DNA of 64,000 nt, from NCBI GenBank assembly GCA_021432635.1, contig MU270073.1, positions 1 through 64,000 on the forward strand, in the 5' to 3' direction. Source of the stretch: Thozetella sp. PMI_491. Its lineage: Eukaryota; Ascomycota; Sordariomycetes; Chaetosphaeriales; Chaetosphaeriaceae. Shown one piece after another: positions 12,501 through 23,747 of this stretch; the stretch's first letter is position 1; every line of letters starts with the position of its first letter. The notes under the pieces were generated by a model. That model searched no databases. It was not told where the DNA came from and saw only the letters and a list, made by a program, of their open reading frames with translations. A program made the translations under genes and the position numbers.

Positions 12501-14602
12501 GTGGGGGTGCATACCAACACTGTCGGTCCTGAGTACTCTTGATTCCGGAAGCCTGTCTGCAGGCAACTTAGTCCGTCTCGATAGTGCTTGCCGCCCTGGT
12601 GGATGGATGCCCGCAAGACTGGCAGGGGGCGGCAAGCCGCCCGCCTCGAGACGGCCCAGCATTGAGATCGACATCTTATCGGAGAGTATTCGTCATTCTC
12701 GGGCCAATCTGCTTCAGGTTGGGAACGCGATGCCGCACGCGCCGTCTGCTGCTGGCCGCTGACGCCGTCTGCTGGCTGCTGCATGCGTGTCCATCAACTC
12801 TCCATACATGCGGCCAGCAGTCGCTGGGCGGGCTGTGCTAAAGTCGAGATATCACAGCCACGTTTTTCTTCCGTTTGAAGATGTCGTCGGCAGTTTGGCC
12901 TGATGTCTGTGGCTACCGATGGTGCTGTCGCATGACTGAACAAACCCAAACTGGAGATGCCCCTCGCCTGGTCTGATAGCATGGTCAAACGAGCATGCGA
13001 TGGTGGAGTGGTCTTCACCTTCCCCGCTGTGCTTTGAAGCTGCACTCTATTTAGGTCAGACCACGGTGGGACGGGCCACAACGTTCAGGCATCATCGCTA
13101 CCGCTAGGGAGGATGGGCCCCCCTCGCCGTGGGGAAGGAACAGCTGTCGTGTCTTTGTTCCAAATTGCTCCGAGAACGCTTGTCTCTTGCCGCTGCCGGG
13201 GTATGCATTAATCCCGCTCTTCTCGAAGGTCGCCAGCGATAGAGATAGAGAGGCGGCACGGTACGGGAACGGTGGACCTAGGCTCAGTATTTGGGTCAGC
13301 GCGGCGGGCCAGGACCTGGGCATCCTCTGTGCGCCGGATGTCGCGACCTCTTGGCAAACTCGCGACAATGTTTCCGCGTGATGTTTGTCTGGCTCGAGGA
13401 TTGTTCGAAATTAAGGTAAGGTAGGTAGGCGGATGGAGCAGGGCGGCCCGCTTCTACAGCCGCCGGCGCTGCAGATAGAACTGCACATGTCGTCACAAAA
13501 GCCCACCCACTCCCCTCCACATACCTGCCAGGCACATGGCTCTCCACGCTGGATATGCAAGATACCCAGCGGCGCGCAAGATCGCGCGCATCGACTTCCA
13601 TCCAATGACCGACCAGGGCAAGGCAAGCCGGTGATGCCCATCGGCGGCCAAAAATCCGGCCAATGTGAGCACTCAATTGCGGGCAAGGGCCGTGTCCAAT
13701 TCCCTCTCTGCCCTCGCAAGCGCCCGGCACTTGCGGGCGGGCGCAAAAGCGTATCATGAGCAAACGGACGTTACAGCGGCCTTTGCGCGCGGCATCGCAG
13801 GCCTCCCCCCCACTCAGCACAATGATTGGACCGCCGGCCGAGGCCGCAGCGGTCGGCCAACTTTCACAATACGGCGGGTAGGCGTGGTCAAAGAGGTCAG
13901 CGGATAGGCTCTCCAGAGCGTAATTATACAGAACTAGCCAATCCCCCGGGGGTCTGATAGCATAGCCTTGCGGCTCGAGCAAGCTGGCTTAAAGGCGCAG
14001 TCGAATGGGTAAGGTGAGAAATTAAAGGGGAACAGGATCGACGTCGAGCCTCCCTCAGAGCAGCTTAGTAGCTACAACTATAACCGAATTGGCAATCCGC
14101 GTTCATACCATCACTGCCGTGGTTTTGTCAACCTATTGCTCTTCGATATGTGACGAGCCATGGGACTGCCCCGGGTCTGGCTCGTTCCCATGCGCGCATC
14201 CTACCGGTCGTCCCGGCTGTTTACTTTCGAAAATGTGGGAATGGTGAGCGACTTGGTTGGTATACTTGTATTTTGATGTCTAGCACTAAACGCCGTCATG
14301 GTATCATCCAGTTTGTCCCCTAGCTGCAATGCACGGTCAAGTTGACTTCGCTCGTCAATGTCGAGTCTTGTTTTCATATCCACCGTCCAATTCCTCAGGT
14401 ACCAGTCGTGCCATGCTCTTCCTGACCTGTTGAGGTGGCAATATGCCAGCTTTCATCTATCTTTTGTCACAATTTGGGGCTGGTCATGCTTGTTGTCTTG
14501 CTCGTCGAGACCCCAAAGTGGTATTCTGTCCCGGCGTCCTCCTTTTCAAATACAATTCAGTGATAATGGGTTCCTGTACCGGTCGTAGTATGTAGCTGCC
14601 TC
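9522..14602. other. Intergenic interval, no supported gene
   Basis: This 5.1 kb lies upstream of the kelch-membrane gene and downstream of Mex67. Both flanking genes are on the minus strand. Open frames such as 10086-10844 (+) and 13296-13982 (-) are arginine- and proline-rich translations of GC-rich DNA with no recognisable domain. The first few hundred bases next to 9521 probably hold the promoter and 5' UTR of the kelch gene. I see no tRNA, repeat array or transposon terminus. Confidence 0.5.
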
Positions 14603-16605
14603 CTAAGCGATGGGGGCACTGACGAATGCATCAGGAGGTAGGTTGCTCTTCAGATTCTCGAAAGAGAGCAAGGCCAAGTGGAAGTTCCAGTTGGCCTGAG
14701 GACCTTCGCAGCACATCTGCGCGTACTGGAGAGTCATGCCAGTGCGTGTCGAGATGTCCTGGACGATTTTCTGCTTTAGCTCCTCCGTTAGCCCAGACGG
14801 GGCTTGAGGGGACTCGATCGCCCCGTGTACCCGGTGAGAGTGGATGAGGAGCATGTCGCTCACAACCCGGATTGGAGAGCGATCAGTCCTTCCTGGGCCG
14901 AGCACAAAGCCTCGAGAGAAGCTTCGTTTGCCGATCTTGTCTGTAGCAGAGTCGTGCTCGTCAAATTCGCCAAACACTGTGATAAAGAGGCCATCCGGTG
15001 TGTCGCTAGTAGGCAGGGGAGCGTTCGTCAGGAACCCCTGAGGGACCGGGTGACAGTCCATGATCCACTTCAGACCATCCTCGAGGGCGGGATGTTTGGT
15101 ACGAGGAAGCTTGCTCCAGAGATCGGCAATCATTGGTGCGCCGTGGAAGAGACGCTGTGCCTTTGCCGCAGGGTCGTTCAGAATAGCCAAATTTCTTGAA
15201 AATCGAATGTAAGGCTTCCACGAAAGAGCCGGGGTATTGTTGCCATCCTTCTGGGTGTTGACAGCCAAACTGAAGCTCGAGTCGCTGTCGTAGAAGGTGT
15301 TGGCAAGGCTCGCACGGTCTTCGTCATAGAGGCGGAAAAACTCCCTCACAAAGTTCTCGCCGAGGCCGTTGACATCGCGGAAGTTCGATGGGAGCTCTGG
15401 AATAGGGACTGGTTTGGCGTTCACAAGCTCTTCAACCTCCTGAGCAGTTCTGACCTGCTGTCCATTGATGATTTGCAGCCTAGGATACCACTGCAAAAGC
15501 TCCACCTGGAACTCAGGAACTTGAGTCACGATGGGGTTTTCAAGAATATATAGCTCTTCTAGGTATCGGAACCTGTGTCGCCATCTCCCAAGCTTGCTCA
15601 GGCTGTCCAGGTTGTTGTTGTTGAGGTCGAGCCGCTTCAGGGCCGGGAATTTGTCGGCGAGGTCAAACACCTGGCTGACGTTGTCGAGTGCGTTGTTTGC
15701 GAGAGACACGCCTTCGACGGCGTTCTTCTTCATTTCCGCAGTCTGGAACTGCGCCGCAGCCAGGTGAACCAGGGTCTTGAACGCCTTTTCCGCCAAATTT
15801 TTATCATTGAATGTGCCCATGCTAGCGAGAACTGGATCCTGGCCGAGCGCGGAGAGGTCTAAGATCTTAGTGTTGGGGTCGTATCGAGACGCCACAACGG
15901 ATGTGATCCTGTCTTTCGTCTCCTGCGCAGTATGAGAGATGTTAGACTCTCTCGCTTTGGATGGCCATGGCTCTGTCGTCTCGGTGATTGTGAGTTCTGC
16001 GCCGGCATAGGAGTAGTTGTTTAGTCGCAGAAAGTCCTGGACGTCATCCTTGCTGACATTCAAGAAGACGTAGTCACCGTCGACTTGGGACTGTGTATAT
16101 GTTAGCTCGGAGGATTCTGGCCAAGGATAGCCGTGTTACTTACTTTGTTGATTGTGAGCTTTTTCTCCCCTTTTGAGGCTTTACGCTCGAGGAACTCGAG
16201 GAGCCCACGTTCTCCTCCGTCCGCGTTGTTCACGGCCTTGCTGTTCTTGAGACCTAGGACCTTCAGTTTTGCGGTGTTCGCGAAGCGCGCCTTAGATCCG
16301 GGCCCAAGGCTTCCGCGACCGCCTCGAGATGCGGCGTTGGTAACCTCGCCGTTCGCATAGGTTGCGATGTTCTGGGCGATACGAGAGGACAAGCTAGCCG
16401 CTTGACGACCTCCTCGTCCTCGGGAGTTGTTATTTCCCCTGCCGGATGGATTGTTCGGTCCCTTGGAAGCAGCGTCCATAGAGACATCACCATCGCGATC
16501 GAGCCTCTGAGTCCCTCGACGTTTCTGGATGCCGCCGCCGCCGCCGCTGCTAGTGCCGCGAGAGGCTCGGGTGTTCTGCCTTCCACGACCGGCAGGAGGA
16601 GCCAT
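14603..16605 (-). CDS. mex67: mRNA export receptor Mex67 (NXF1/TAP family)
   Basis: Two exons, complement(14603..16090, 16144..16605), 649 residues. The 53-bp intron has donor GTAAGT, branch GCTAAC and acceptor ACACAG, and keeps phase 0. Mex67 with Mtr2 carries mRNPs through nuclear pores. Visible domains in order: an RGG/Gly-rich basic N-terminus (about 1-110) typical of RNA binding; an RRM-like region (110-195); leucine-rich repeats (about 278-368) with LKRLDLNNNNLDSL and LEELYILENPIV; an NTF2-like domain (396-575) starting FVREFFRLYDEDR, which would bind Mtr2; and a C-terminal TAP-C/UBA domain (587-649) with LTEELKQKIVQDIS, which would contact FG nucleoporins. Length and domain order fit the fungal family. 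The start ATG precedes MAPPAGRGRQ. The gene is divergent from the Mph1 gene. Identification is strong. Confidence 0.93.
16091..16143 (-). other. Intron of Mex67
   Basis: On the minus strand the sequence reads GTAAGT at 16143 and ends ACACAG at 16091, with a consensus GCTAAC branch site about 15 nt before the acceptor. Removing it joins LTINK to SQVDGDYVF and restores a continuous RRM-like region. Without splicing, translation stops 13 codons after the donor. Confidence 0.88.
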
Positions 16606-17553
16606 GGTAGTAATTGTTGTGGGTAAAGTTGTCGTGGGGTTTCGGCTAAGGTCTGTGTCTTACACACTCCTGGTCAAGCCGTTAGTATGGGGGAGCCGGA
16701 ATCGAGTTAGAGTATCCCATCCCACGCGACTGGTGAGAGCGTGGCCGAATCGCGCGGGAGCGAGCGGGGGAGTGAGGGGAAGAAAACGCATTCCACAATG
16801 CAGAAAACATCGCAGAGGAGCCATCGCTTGTCGAACTTACGAGATAGGCGCGTTGCGCCAACGTGGGAAGGGATGTGTTCGTCGATGTCGCAGCTGCCCT
16901 AGGCCGTATCGCGACGATTGACGCTCAAATGGTGGCGAAAAAATATTTGCAGCTGTCGTTTGGCCCCGGTCGGGTGAATGCCTGAGGTCGGAGGTAGTAT
17001 AAGAAGTCGAGGAGAGGAGACGTAGCGGCGAAAGAGAGGGACAGACACAAAGGAAGGTCTGTCCGGTTGCAGAAAAAAAGCCAAGGCGCACGACCTGTGA
17101 CGGAATCTTGAAAGCAACTGGAAGTGACTCTTTGGCAGGCAGAACTTGAGCCCCGCTTGTTTATTCGTCCATTGTCTTCGTTGTCACAATGGTCGAAGCC
17201 TATTCGCTGCCAATACCTCTTGCAGGGATTACAGAGATCCACTAGTCACGGAAAAGTGGATAATGTTCATGTGACCTGGTGAGGCAACACGCGCTGGAGG
17301 AGCTCTAGGCCTTATTCGAAGTCGCGTCGGCTACGACAGGAACACTATCCTGCCCCTCCCTCGAAAAAGAGAAAGAGAATCAACGCCGGTGCTCGCAAAC
17401 GACCTCCCGTCGCCGCTTTATCACGAATGACCAGAGTAGTCTACTAATTTCTCCACTCCTACGTCCGAAATATCTCTTCAAATTTTGTTCGAGCGGTCTC
17501 GCATCTCATGATTTGCTGAAGCTTCTCGGAGCATTAACTATGGGCCATTCGCC
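16606..17553. promoter_or_regulatory. Divergent promoter region Mex67 / Mph1
   Basis: The 948-bp space separates the two start codons, transcribed outward in both directions. It must hold both 5' UTRs and promoters. I see pyrimidine-rich stretches near 17,450-17,500 upstream of Mph1 and no clear TATA box on either side, as is common for housekeeping fungal genes. Co-regulation of the pair is not shown by the sequence. Confidence 0.5.
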
Positions 17554-20500
17554 ATGGACGACGAGTTTGACAATGATTATAGCGACATCGCTGATGAGGA
17601 TCTAATCAGCGCGCTGGATGCCGCCACAGGTCCGTCGGCATTAAGCCACGCAGGGACGCGCAATTTGCCCTCGACATCTGTCAACCAGATCGGCCCTAGC
17701 TTCAGCAGAGCACAGAGCTTTGGCAGTTTTAACAAGTCGCAGTCAACCCAGCCAAGCCGACCGGTAAATATCTCCCTTTCTGATCCATAAGTATACTCCT
17801 TGTACTTAGGGATGATGCGTGAGAGTATGGTGCTATGGGGGTGTTCGCTGAGGGCTTCAGTGGAGGCAAAGCAAACCTTTGGTATCCAGCTAGCTAGTAT
17901 GGTGCTGATTCTGACAGGCCGCTTCGAGTCAAACGCAAAATTATCGGCAAACTAATTTATTTGGTCAACCAGTGCAAGAGGATAGGCAGTCTTCAAGTCA
18001 ACAGGTGTCCGGTCGGCCTTATCGAGGGGATACGGTTGGAGAGCGCCCAACCCATCACGAGCTCGACCATGCCGAACTAAAGACCTGGGTGTACCCCACA
18101 AACTTGGGGGCTATCCGTGACTACCAGTTCAGCATTGTCAGGAGCAGTCTTTTCAGCAACACATTGGTGGCCCTCCCAACAGGTCTCGGCAAGACGTTCA
18201 TTGCTGCGACCGTGATTCTTAACTTCTTCCGCTGGACCAAGAAGGGGAAGATAGTGTTTGTAGCACCAACGAAACCGCTCGCTGCCCAGCAAATCGACGC
18301 GTGCCTCCAGGTGGCCGGGGTCCCGCGGTCACAAGCCACCCTCCTGACAGGAGAAACCTCGCCCGTCCTCCGGGAGGACGAATGGGCAACAAGGCGATTG
18401 TTCTTCATGACGCCCCAAACCCTCATAAATGACCTCTCCAAAGGATATGCGGATCCTAAATCTATTGTGCTCTTGGTCGTCGACGAAGCCCACCGCGCCA
18501 CCGGTGATTACGCCTACGTCAAAGTTGTTGAGTTCATGAGGCGGTTTTCGCAGAGCTTCAGGGTACTTGCGTTGACTGCGACGCCAGGTTCTTCGGTGGA
18601 GAGCGTTCAGGAGATCATTGACAACCTCGGGATCTCTCACGTGGAGATTCGCACGGAAGATTCCCTCGATATTCGACAGTACGTGCATTCACGGAGCATT
18701 GACACCGTGGTGCTGGACCCTTCAGACGAGATACTCCTCGTGAGGGACCTCTTCAGCAAGGCGCTTAAGCCCCTGACGGACAAACTAGGCTCTATGAATA
18801 GCTACTACAGCCGTGATCCTATGAGCCTGACTCAGTATGGGGTGCTAAAGGCGCAGCAAGATTGGATGAACGGTCCCGGCAGGCACATGAACGAAGGCGT
18901 CAAGGGGATGATGAGAGCGATATTCAGCACGCTAACCAGTGTTGCGCACGGAATCAAGCTACTAAACTTTCACGGTATCATGCCCTTCTACGAGAACATT
19001 CGCGAGTTTCGCAGTACCGAGGAAGAGAAAGGGGGCAAAGGATCCAAATACCGGCGGCAGCTACTGGCAGACGAGAACTTCCAGGAGATGATGAGCACGA
19101 TCGAGAAATGGATCAAGCTTGATGGGTTTATGGGTCACCCAAAGCTCACCTATCTCTGCGATACACTCCTCAACCATTTCATGGATGCCGGCGAAGGGTC
19201 TGGCACCAGAGCCATTGTTTTCAGTGAATACCGAGACAGCGCCGAGGAAATCGTGCGTATCCTCAACACCCACAAGCCACTGGTCAGCGCGACCGTCTTC
19301 GTCGGCCAGGCTGATTCCAAGAGAAGCCAAGGCATGAAGCAAAAACAGCAGATCGAGACCATTGAGAAGTTCAAAACGGGCGTGTTCAACGTCCTTGTTG
19401 CGACTTCGATCGGCGAGGAAGGTCTAGATATCGGTCAAGTCGACCTCATCGTGTGCTATGATGCGTCGTCTTCGCCAATTCGCATGCTGCAGCGAATGGG
19501 CAGAACTGGACGAAAGCGAGCAGGCAACATTGTGCTCCTGCTCCTCAAGGGCAAGGAGGAGGAAGCGTACGCGAAAGCCCAGGACAACTACGCCAAAATG
19601 CAAGCCATGATTTGCGAAGGTAGTCGCTTCAAGTTCCGTCATGACCTATCTACCAGGATCGTTCCTCGCGAGATTAAGCCGGAAGTTGAGAAGCGCCACG
19701 TTGAGATCCCGATCGAGAACACACAAAACCCATCCTTGCCAGAGCCCAAGAAATCTAGCGCGCGCCAGAAAAGGAAGCCAGCAAAGAAAGTCTTTCACAT
19801 GCCCGATGGCGTAGAGACTGGCTTCACAACCGCTGCCTCGTCATTCTTCGGGAAGTCTTCCAAGAGCACGGCCCCCGATAAGCGCATCCCTGCGGAGACT
19901 GACTTCCTTGCGCTACTGCCTAGCCTAGAGGACGTCGTGCTAGATATGTCGCAGACGGCCGAGCTCGATAAGCTCTACAGGCAGTACCCTTCTCGGGATT
20001 CTAGGGTTGAGGAGATTGGACCCCCGCGCCTGGACGCTTTCCCGGCTGCTCAGAGACGGCTGCGGCCAACTGCGATTGTTGGACACGGAAAGTATACCAA
20101 GAGATGTGTAGCGCTCTTCCGGACACTGGGGAAGTTGCAGGATCCCAATGATAGGTATACGTACCCATACGGAGAGCTCGGTGATGCAAGATGGAGAGCT
20201 ATCCCCGTGCCACCCGTGGCTGGTGACCCTGAAACCGATCATGAAATTGTACTATCGGTGTCCAATAACCATGTGGAGCAAGCGGAGCCCATCGCGCTAT
20301 CCTCTCGTCAAAAGAAGCGTCAAGCCTCGGGAGGTAGAACAACACAGGCGCGAAAACCCCAGTCACGTTGTTTCTTAGATGACGACCTCAAGGATGACGG
20401 CATGGAAGAAAACGAAGAAGAGGAGGACGAGGTTGGCCTTAACGTGTCGTCACTAGCTAGCCGTCGCGGTGGCAAGCGAAAACCCGCGGCAGGTCGAGGG

Positions 20501-21043
20501 GGACGAGGTCGGGGTAAGGGTAATTTTAGGAGCCAAGGTGATCGGCTGGAAGAACTGGGCGACGACTGCACAAGGACGAGCGATATGGAGGACACTGATG
20601 GGTCTGACAGTGGGGCAGACTTAGTAGACTTCATCGTTGACGACGACATAACTTCGAGCATGCTCCGGAGCGAGTTGTCAACATCTCCAACATCGCCGTT
20701 GCCTACGCGGCGTTCGTCAGTTTTCAGTCTCGCACTCACGCCGAAAAAGCAGAAAAGCCCAAAGGAAGCGGAAGCATCATCAATTGCGGGCCAATCCAGT
20801 GTCCCGATAGCACTGAATCCAACTCAAGACAGCGACAGCGACATGCCAGATCTTGATGCCCTCCTCGGCAAGGCTAGTTCGCACAGGGCACCAAAACGTA
20901 AAAGTAAGGGGCAAGGAAGGGGCCTAGATCAGATTGGCGATCTAGATGGCGATGACTTGGACGACGAGGTCGTCGTATCTCGCCACTCGGTTCCTAAGAA
21001 ACGGCGCCATGTGTTGGATGATAGTGACGATGACAGCGATTAG
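17554..21043 (+). CDS. mph1: ATP-dependent 3'-5' DNA helicase Mph1 (FANCM homologue)
   Basis: Two exons, join(17554..17763, 17918..21043), 1111 residues. The 154-bp intron (GTAAAT...GACAG) is in phase 0 and joins SRP to [10 protein letters not shown]. Mph1 remodels stalled forks and dissociates D-loops, limiting crossovers in recombinational repair in the nucleus. The superfamily 2 core is complete. Walker A LPTGLGKT is at about 157-164 and the DEAH box at 259-262. Motif III is TATPG at about 290-294. The C-terminal helicase domain shows [14 protein letters not shown] and [13 protein letters not shown], and motif [10 protein letters not shown]. The C-terminal third is low-complexity, with acidic stretches (EENEEEEDE), RGG-like sequence and basic clusters ending in DDSDDDSD; this fits the disordered tail of fungal Mph1. 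No catalytic residue is missing. Confidence is high. Confidence 0.95.
17764..17917 (+). other. Intron of Mph1
   Basis: The 154-bp intron starts GTAAAT after codon 70 and ends CTGACAG before GCC GCT TCG. A stop codon follows the donor in frame, so splicing is required. It is longer than the other introns in the window (mostly 50-90 bp). The branch site is probably the CTGAT/CTGAC close to the acceptor. Confidence 0.85.
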
Positions 21044-23747
21044 CACTAGATGAAACGTGGCGTTGGGTAAGACGAACGATAGGACACGGGTGCACTAGGC
21101 CGAAGTGCTAGGCTGGCGTTCAGGTTTACATGAATAGATCCTGTAGGATGTCTTTAAGAGTTATCGCCAACGACAAACTGCCTGGTCGTGAGCGCTGTCC
21201 CCTGTAACAAGCCGTCGATTGGCACTTGTTCTTCGCCAATCCAAATACTAATGACTGAGATCCCACTTCTAAGCGGTAAGTTTTACTGAGAGCCGTTTAT
21301 ACACACCGAATCAAGACTCAGAAAGCCCCTCGCCGGCTAAAGCCTTATGCGTAACGCCGACCACGATCACGATGTCATCTTCCGGGGCATATTTCGGAAT
21401 GGTTGAAACATCACAGACTAGCCTTTGTTGGTTTCTATATATGAAACTAAATTCGAGAACCTATAGAGCATAGCCTGCCTAGTGGCGGACTAGGCAACCC
21501 CTGGGACACATACCTAGACGCACCCGAGCACCTAACTAGGAGATGCACAACTTCAACATTCATATCTGCCCCTTTTTATACGTCTCCCAGTATTTTCTCT
21601 TGCATATGAAACGCGACAGAACCATCATCAACAGCGCGATTACCAACACCTATTGGCCGGCAGGCGCCGCTTGACTACATATGGGCCAAGGGCGCTATGG
21701 TCTCATTTACCCGCGGTTTGAACGACCAACAGATGCGCAGTGGTATCCAAGGTGAACACAGTATCACAAGCCGGGTCTGGGCCCCGTTGATCCTGTCGAC
21801 AACGCACGAAGAAGCTTGGAGGCGGTTCTCGACCGGGATGGGCTGCCAGGCACACACCAAGTGAGATCGCCACGTCCGTCGTATCCCTCGTCTTGCTTGA
21901 CTGCCCGTGTATTGGTGGGCAGATGATCCACTGCGATGGCGGCGGCGCCATAAGTGGTTGAGGGACGTTGGGCCGAATGAGGGGATTCTCATGATTGGGC
22001 AGGTGGGTGAGAGAGGGGTGGAGGGGGGCGGAGGGCTAACGTGTAAAAGGGATGTACATTTAGAGACGGCAGCGCGGAATGAGACCTATCTCGGCACTTG
22101 CACCAGAGGAGGCGACAGTGTCTACGACTTGTAGGCTGCCTAGAAACCCTACATCGGATTCGAGGCTAATTTATCGACCTCGCGATAGCCAGCGAATGTC
22201 TGGGCCTCTACGATATGTGAGGCCACGATTTTATGCGAAGGGGTGGCATGGGAGTGCTCACCGAGAGATGGTGGCCCAATGCAATGTGCGCACGACAGGT
22301 GCTATGTATATACTCCGGCATGTGCAGACTCGACCGCCACAATCCCGTGGCCGACAAATGTGAATGACGACGCAATGACCGACCCAGCCACTTTGTGCCC
22401 CCCTGGACAGAGAAGCTCCGGAGTGTTCGGGGTTATCCTTATCGGTCTGGGGTCCTTTGCCCGTCACGCTCCCGTGCAATGGCGTAGATGCCATGAAGCC
22501 ACGCAATGCGCATGCATCGGCACATGGCCACGCCCGAGGGGAGCAAGGGGGCACAAGCTAGGTGCTGTATGGACGGCCATATTGGCTTGGCGGGCAGGTC
22601 GACGGCGAGGCGGTCTGGGACCTTGATGTCGCAGCGCATGGCCGGGCGACTCACGTAGGGCCGCTGGTGAACCCGTTGAGTGCCCTGGGTGCTATGTTCG
22701 GGCCGGGACCGACAGCGGCAGACAGACGCTGCTGGCCAATGGACCGGCCTGGCAGGGGACTGCAGTGGCGGCAGGTGGGAACAGCCAGAGGACATGACGG
22801 GTGCCGCGGGCTTGGGGCGGCGAGGGCGACGACCTTGAGGGCTGCCATCCGATGATAACAGCAACTTCACCCGAACCAAGGCGGGCACGCGGGCAGAGAC
22901 ACGGCTGCCGGCACGCCACAACGCCTCCTGGCCCACGACATGGCTGGTTACAGCGCATCGCATGGGCGGGCACGCACCCAATCATCCGGCGGTGCGTCCA
23001 GCGCCTTGCCCTTCCGAGGTACCCAGCTCGGGCCTTGCCCCTCCTGGACGGGAACCCCAGCCAGCGTCTGGCCGGTTGACCTCATCAGTTTGATGATGGT
23101 ACGGGAAGGACTGCCGGGTTGATGTTCCGTTCTAGACCGTGGCACAGCCTGCAGACAAACATCCCCTGTGCGACGGGGGAAGGGGTGCCTGCCGGAGGGG
23201 AGGTGAGGTTGACCAGCCTCCACCGCCCTCTCCTGCCCAGGCCGGTCGCCGGTCGCCCGTTGCTGCCTCCCTTGATTTAAGGCCTGCCGCTCGCTGCTCA
23301 CTCGTCGTCCTGAACTTTTAGGCAGTCACGGACAAGAGCTACATTGGCCACGGTATTTGTAGTGTAGTGGTCCGTGGTGAGTCACGCACGTTTCGGGCTT
23401 AGTTCAGAATGCTATCATTTCGTCGCCCAAGCTCGTACAGGGACTGAGAGAAAAAACCAACCTGAAGAGGCTCGACCTCCCATTTTCTTTTAGCAAGGAA
23501 CAGGGCCCAGCAGTATGGTTTGAAGCCGTCCCCTTTCATCCCACCCCGTTTGTAACTATCACTTTCGCCGGGTCAGGGCTGCCGCCAAGACCCAACCACC
23601 CTCCTCCTCCCCCACCCCGGATTCCATTTCAGAGGGGGTCCCAGTGGCCAACCCACTCGCACTACTCCGTACCTCTGTACATGTCCCGCTAATCCGCTCC
23701 GACAATTAGCCAATTTCATCCCTCTGCATGCAGAGTTCATTGCCAAG
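21044..23747. other. Intergenic interval between Mph1 and the ABC transporter
   Basis: No gene supported. The first 600 bp (21,050-21,660) is visibly more AT-rich than the surroundings and probably contains the 3' UTR of Mph1. From about 22,200 to 23,100 the sequence becomes very GC-rich, with overlapping open frames on both strands (for example 22439-22981 on minus) whose translations are Arg/Pro/Ala-rich and unrecognisable. The last part leads into the ABC transporter start. Confidence 0.5.

Noticed and set aside
13296-13982. 228-codon minus-strand frame
   Set aside because: No recognisable motif, overlapped by frames on the other strand, and codon use unlike the confirmed genes.
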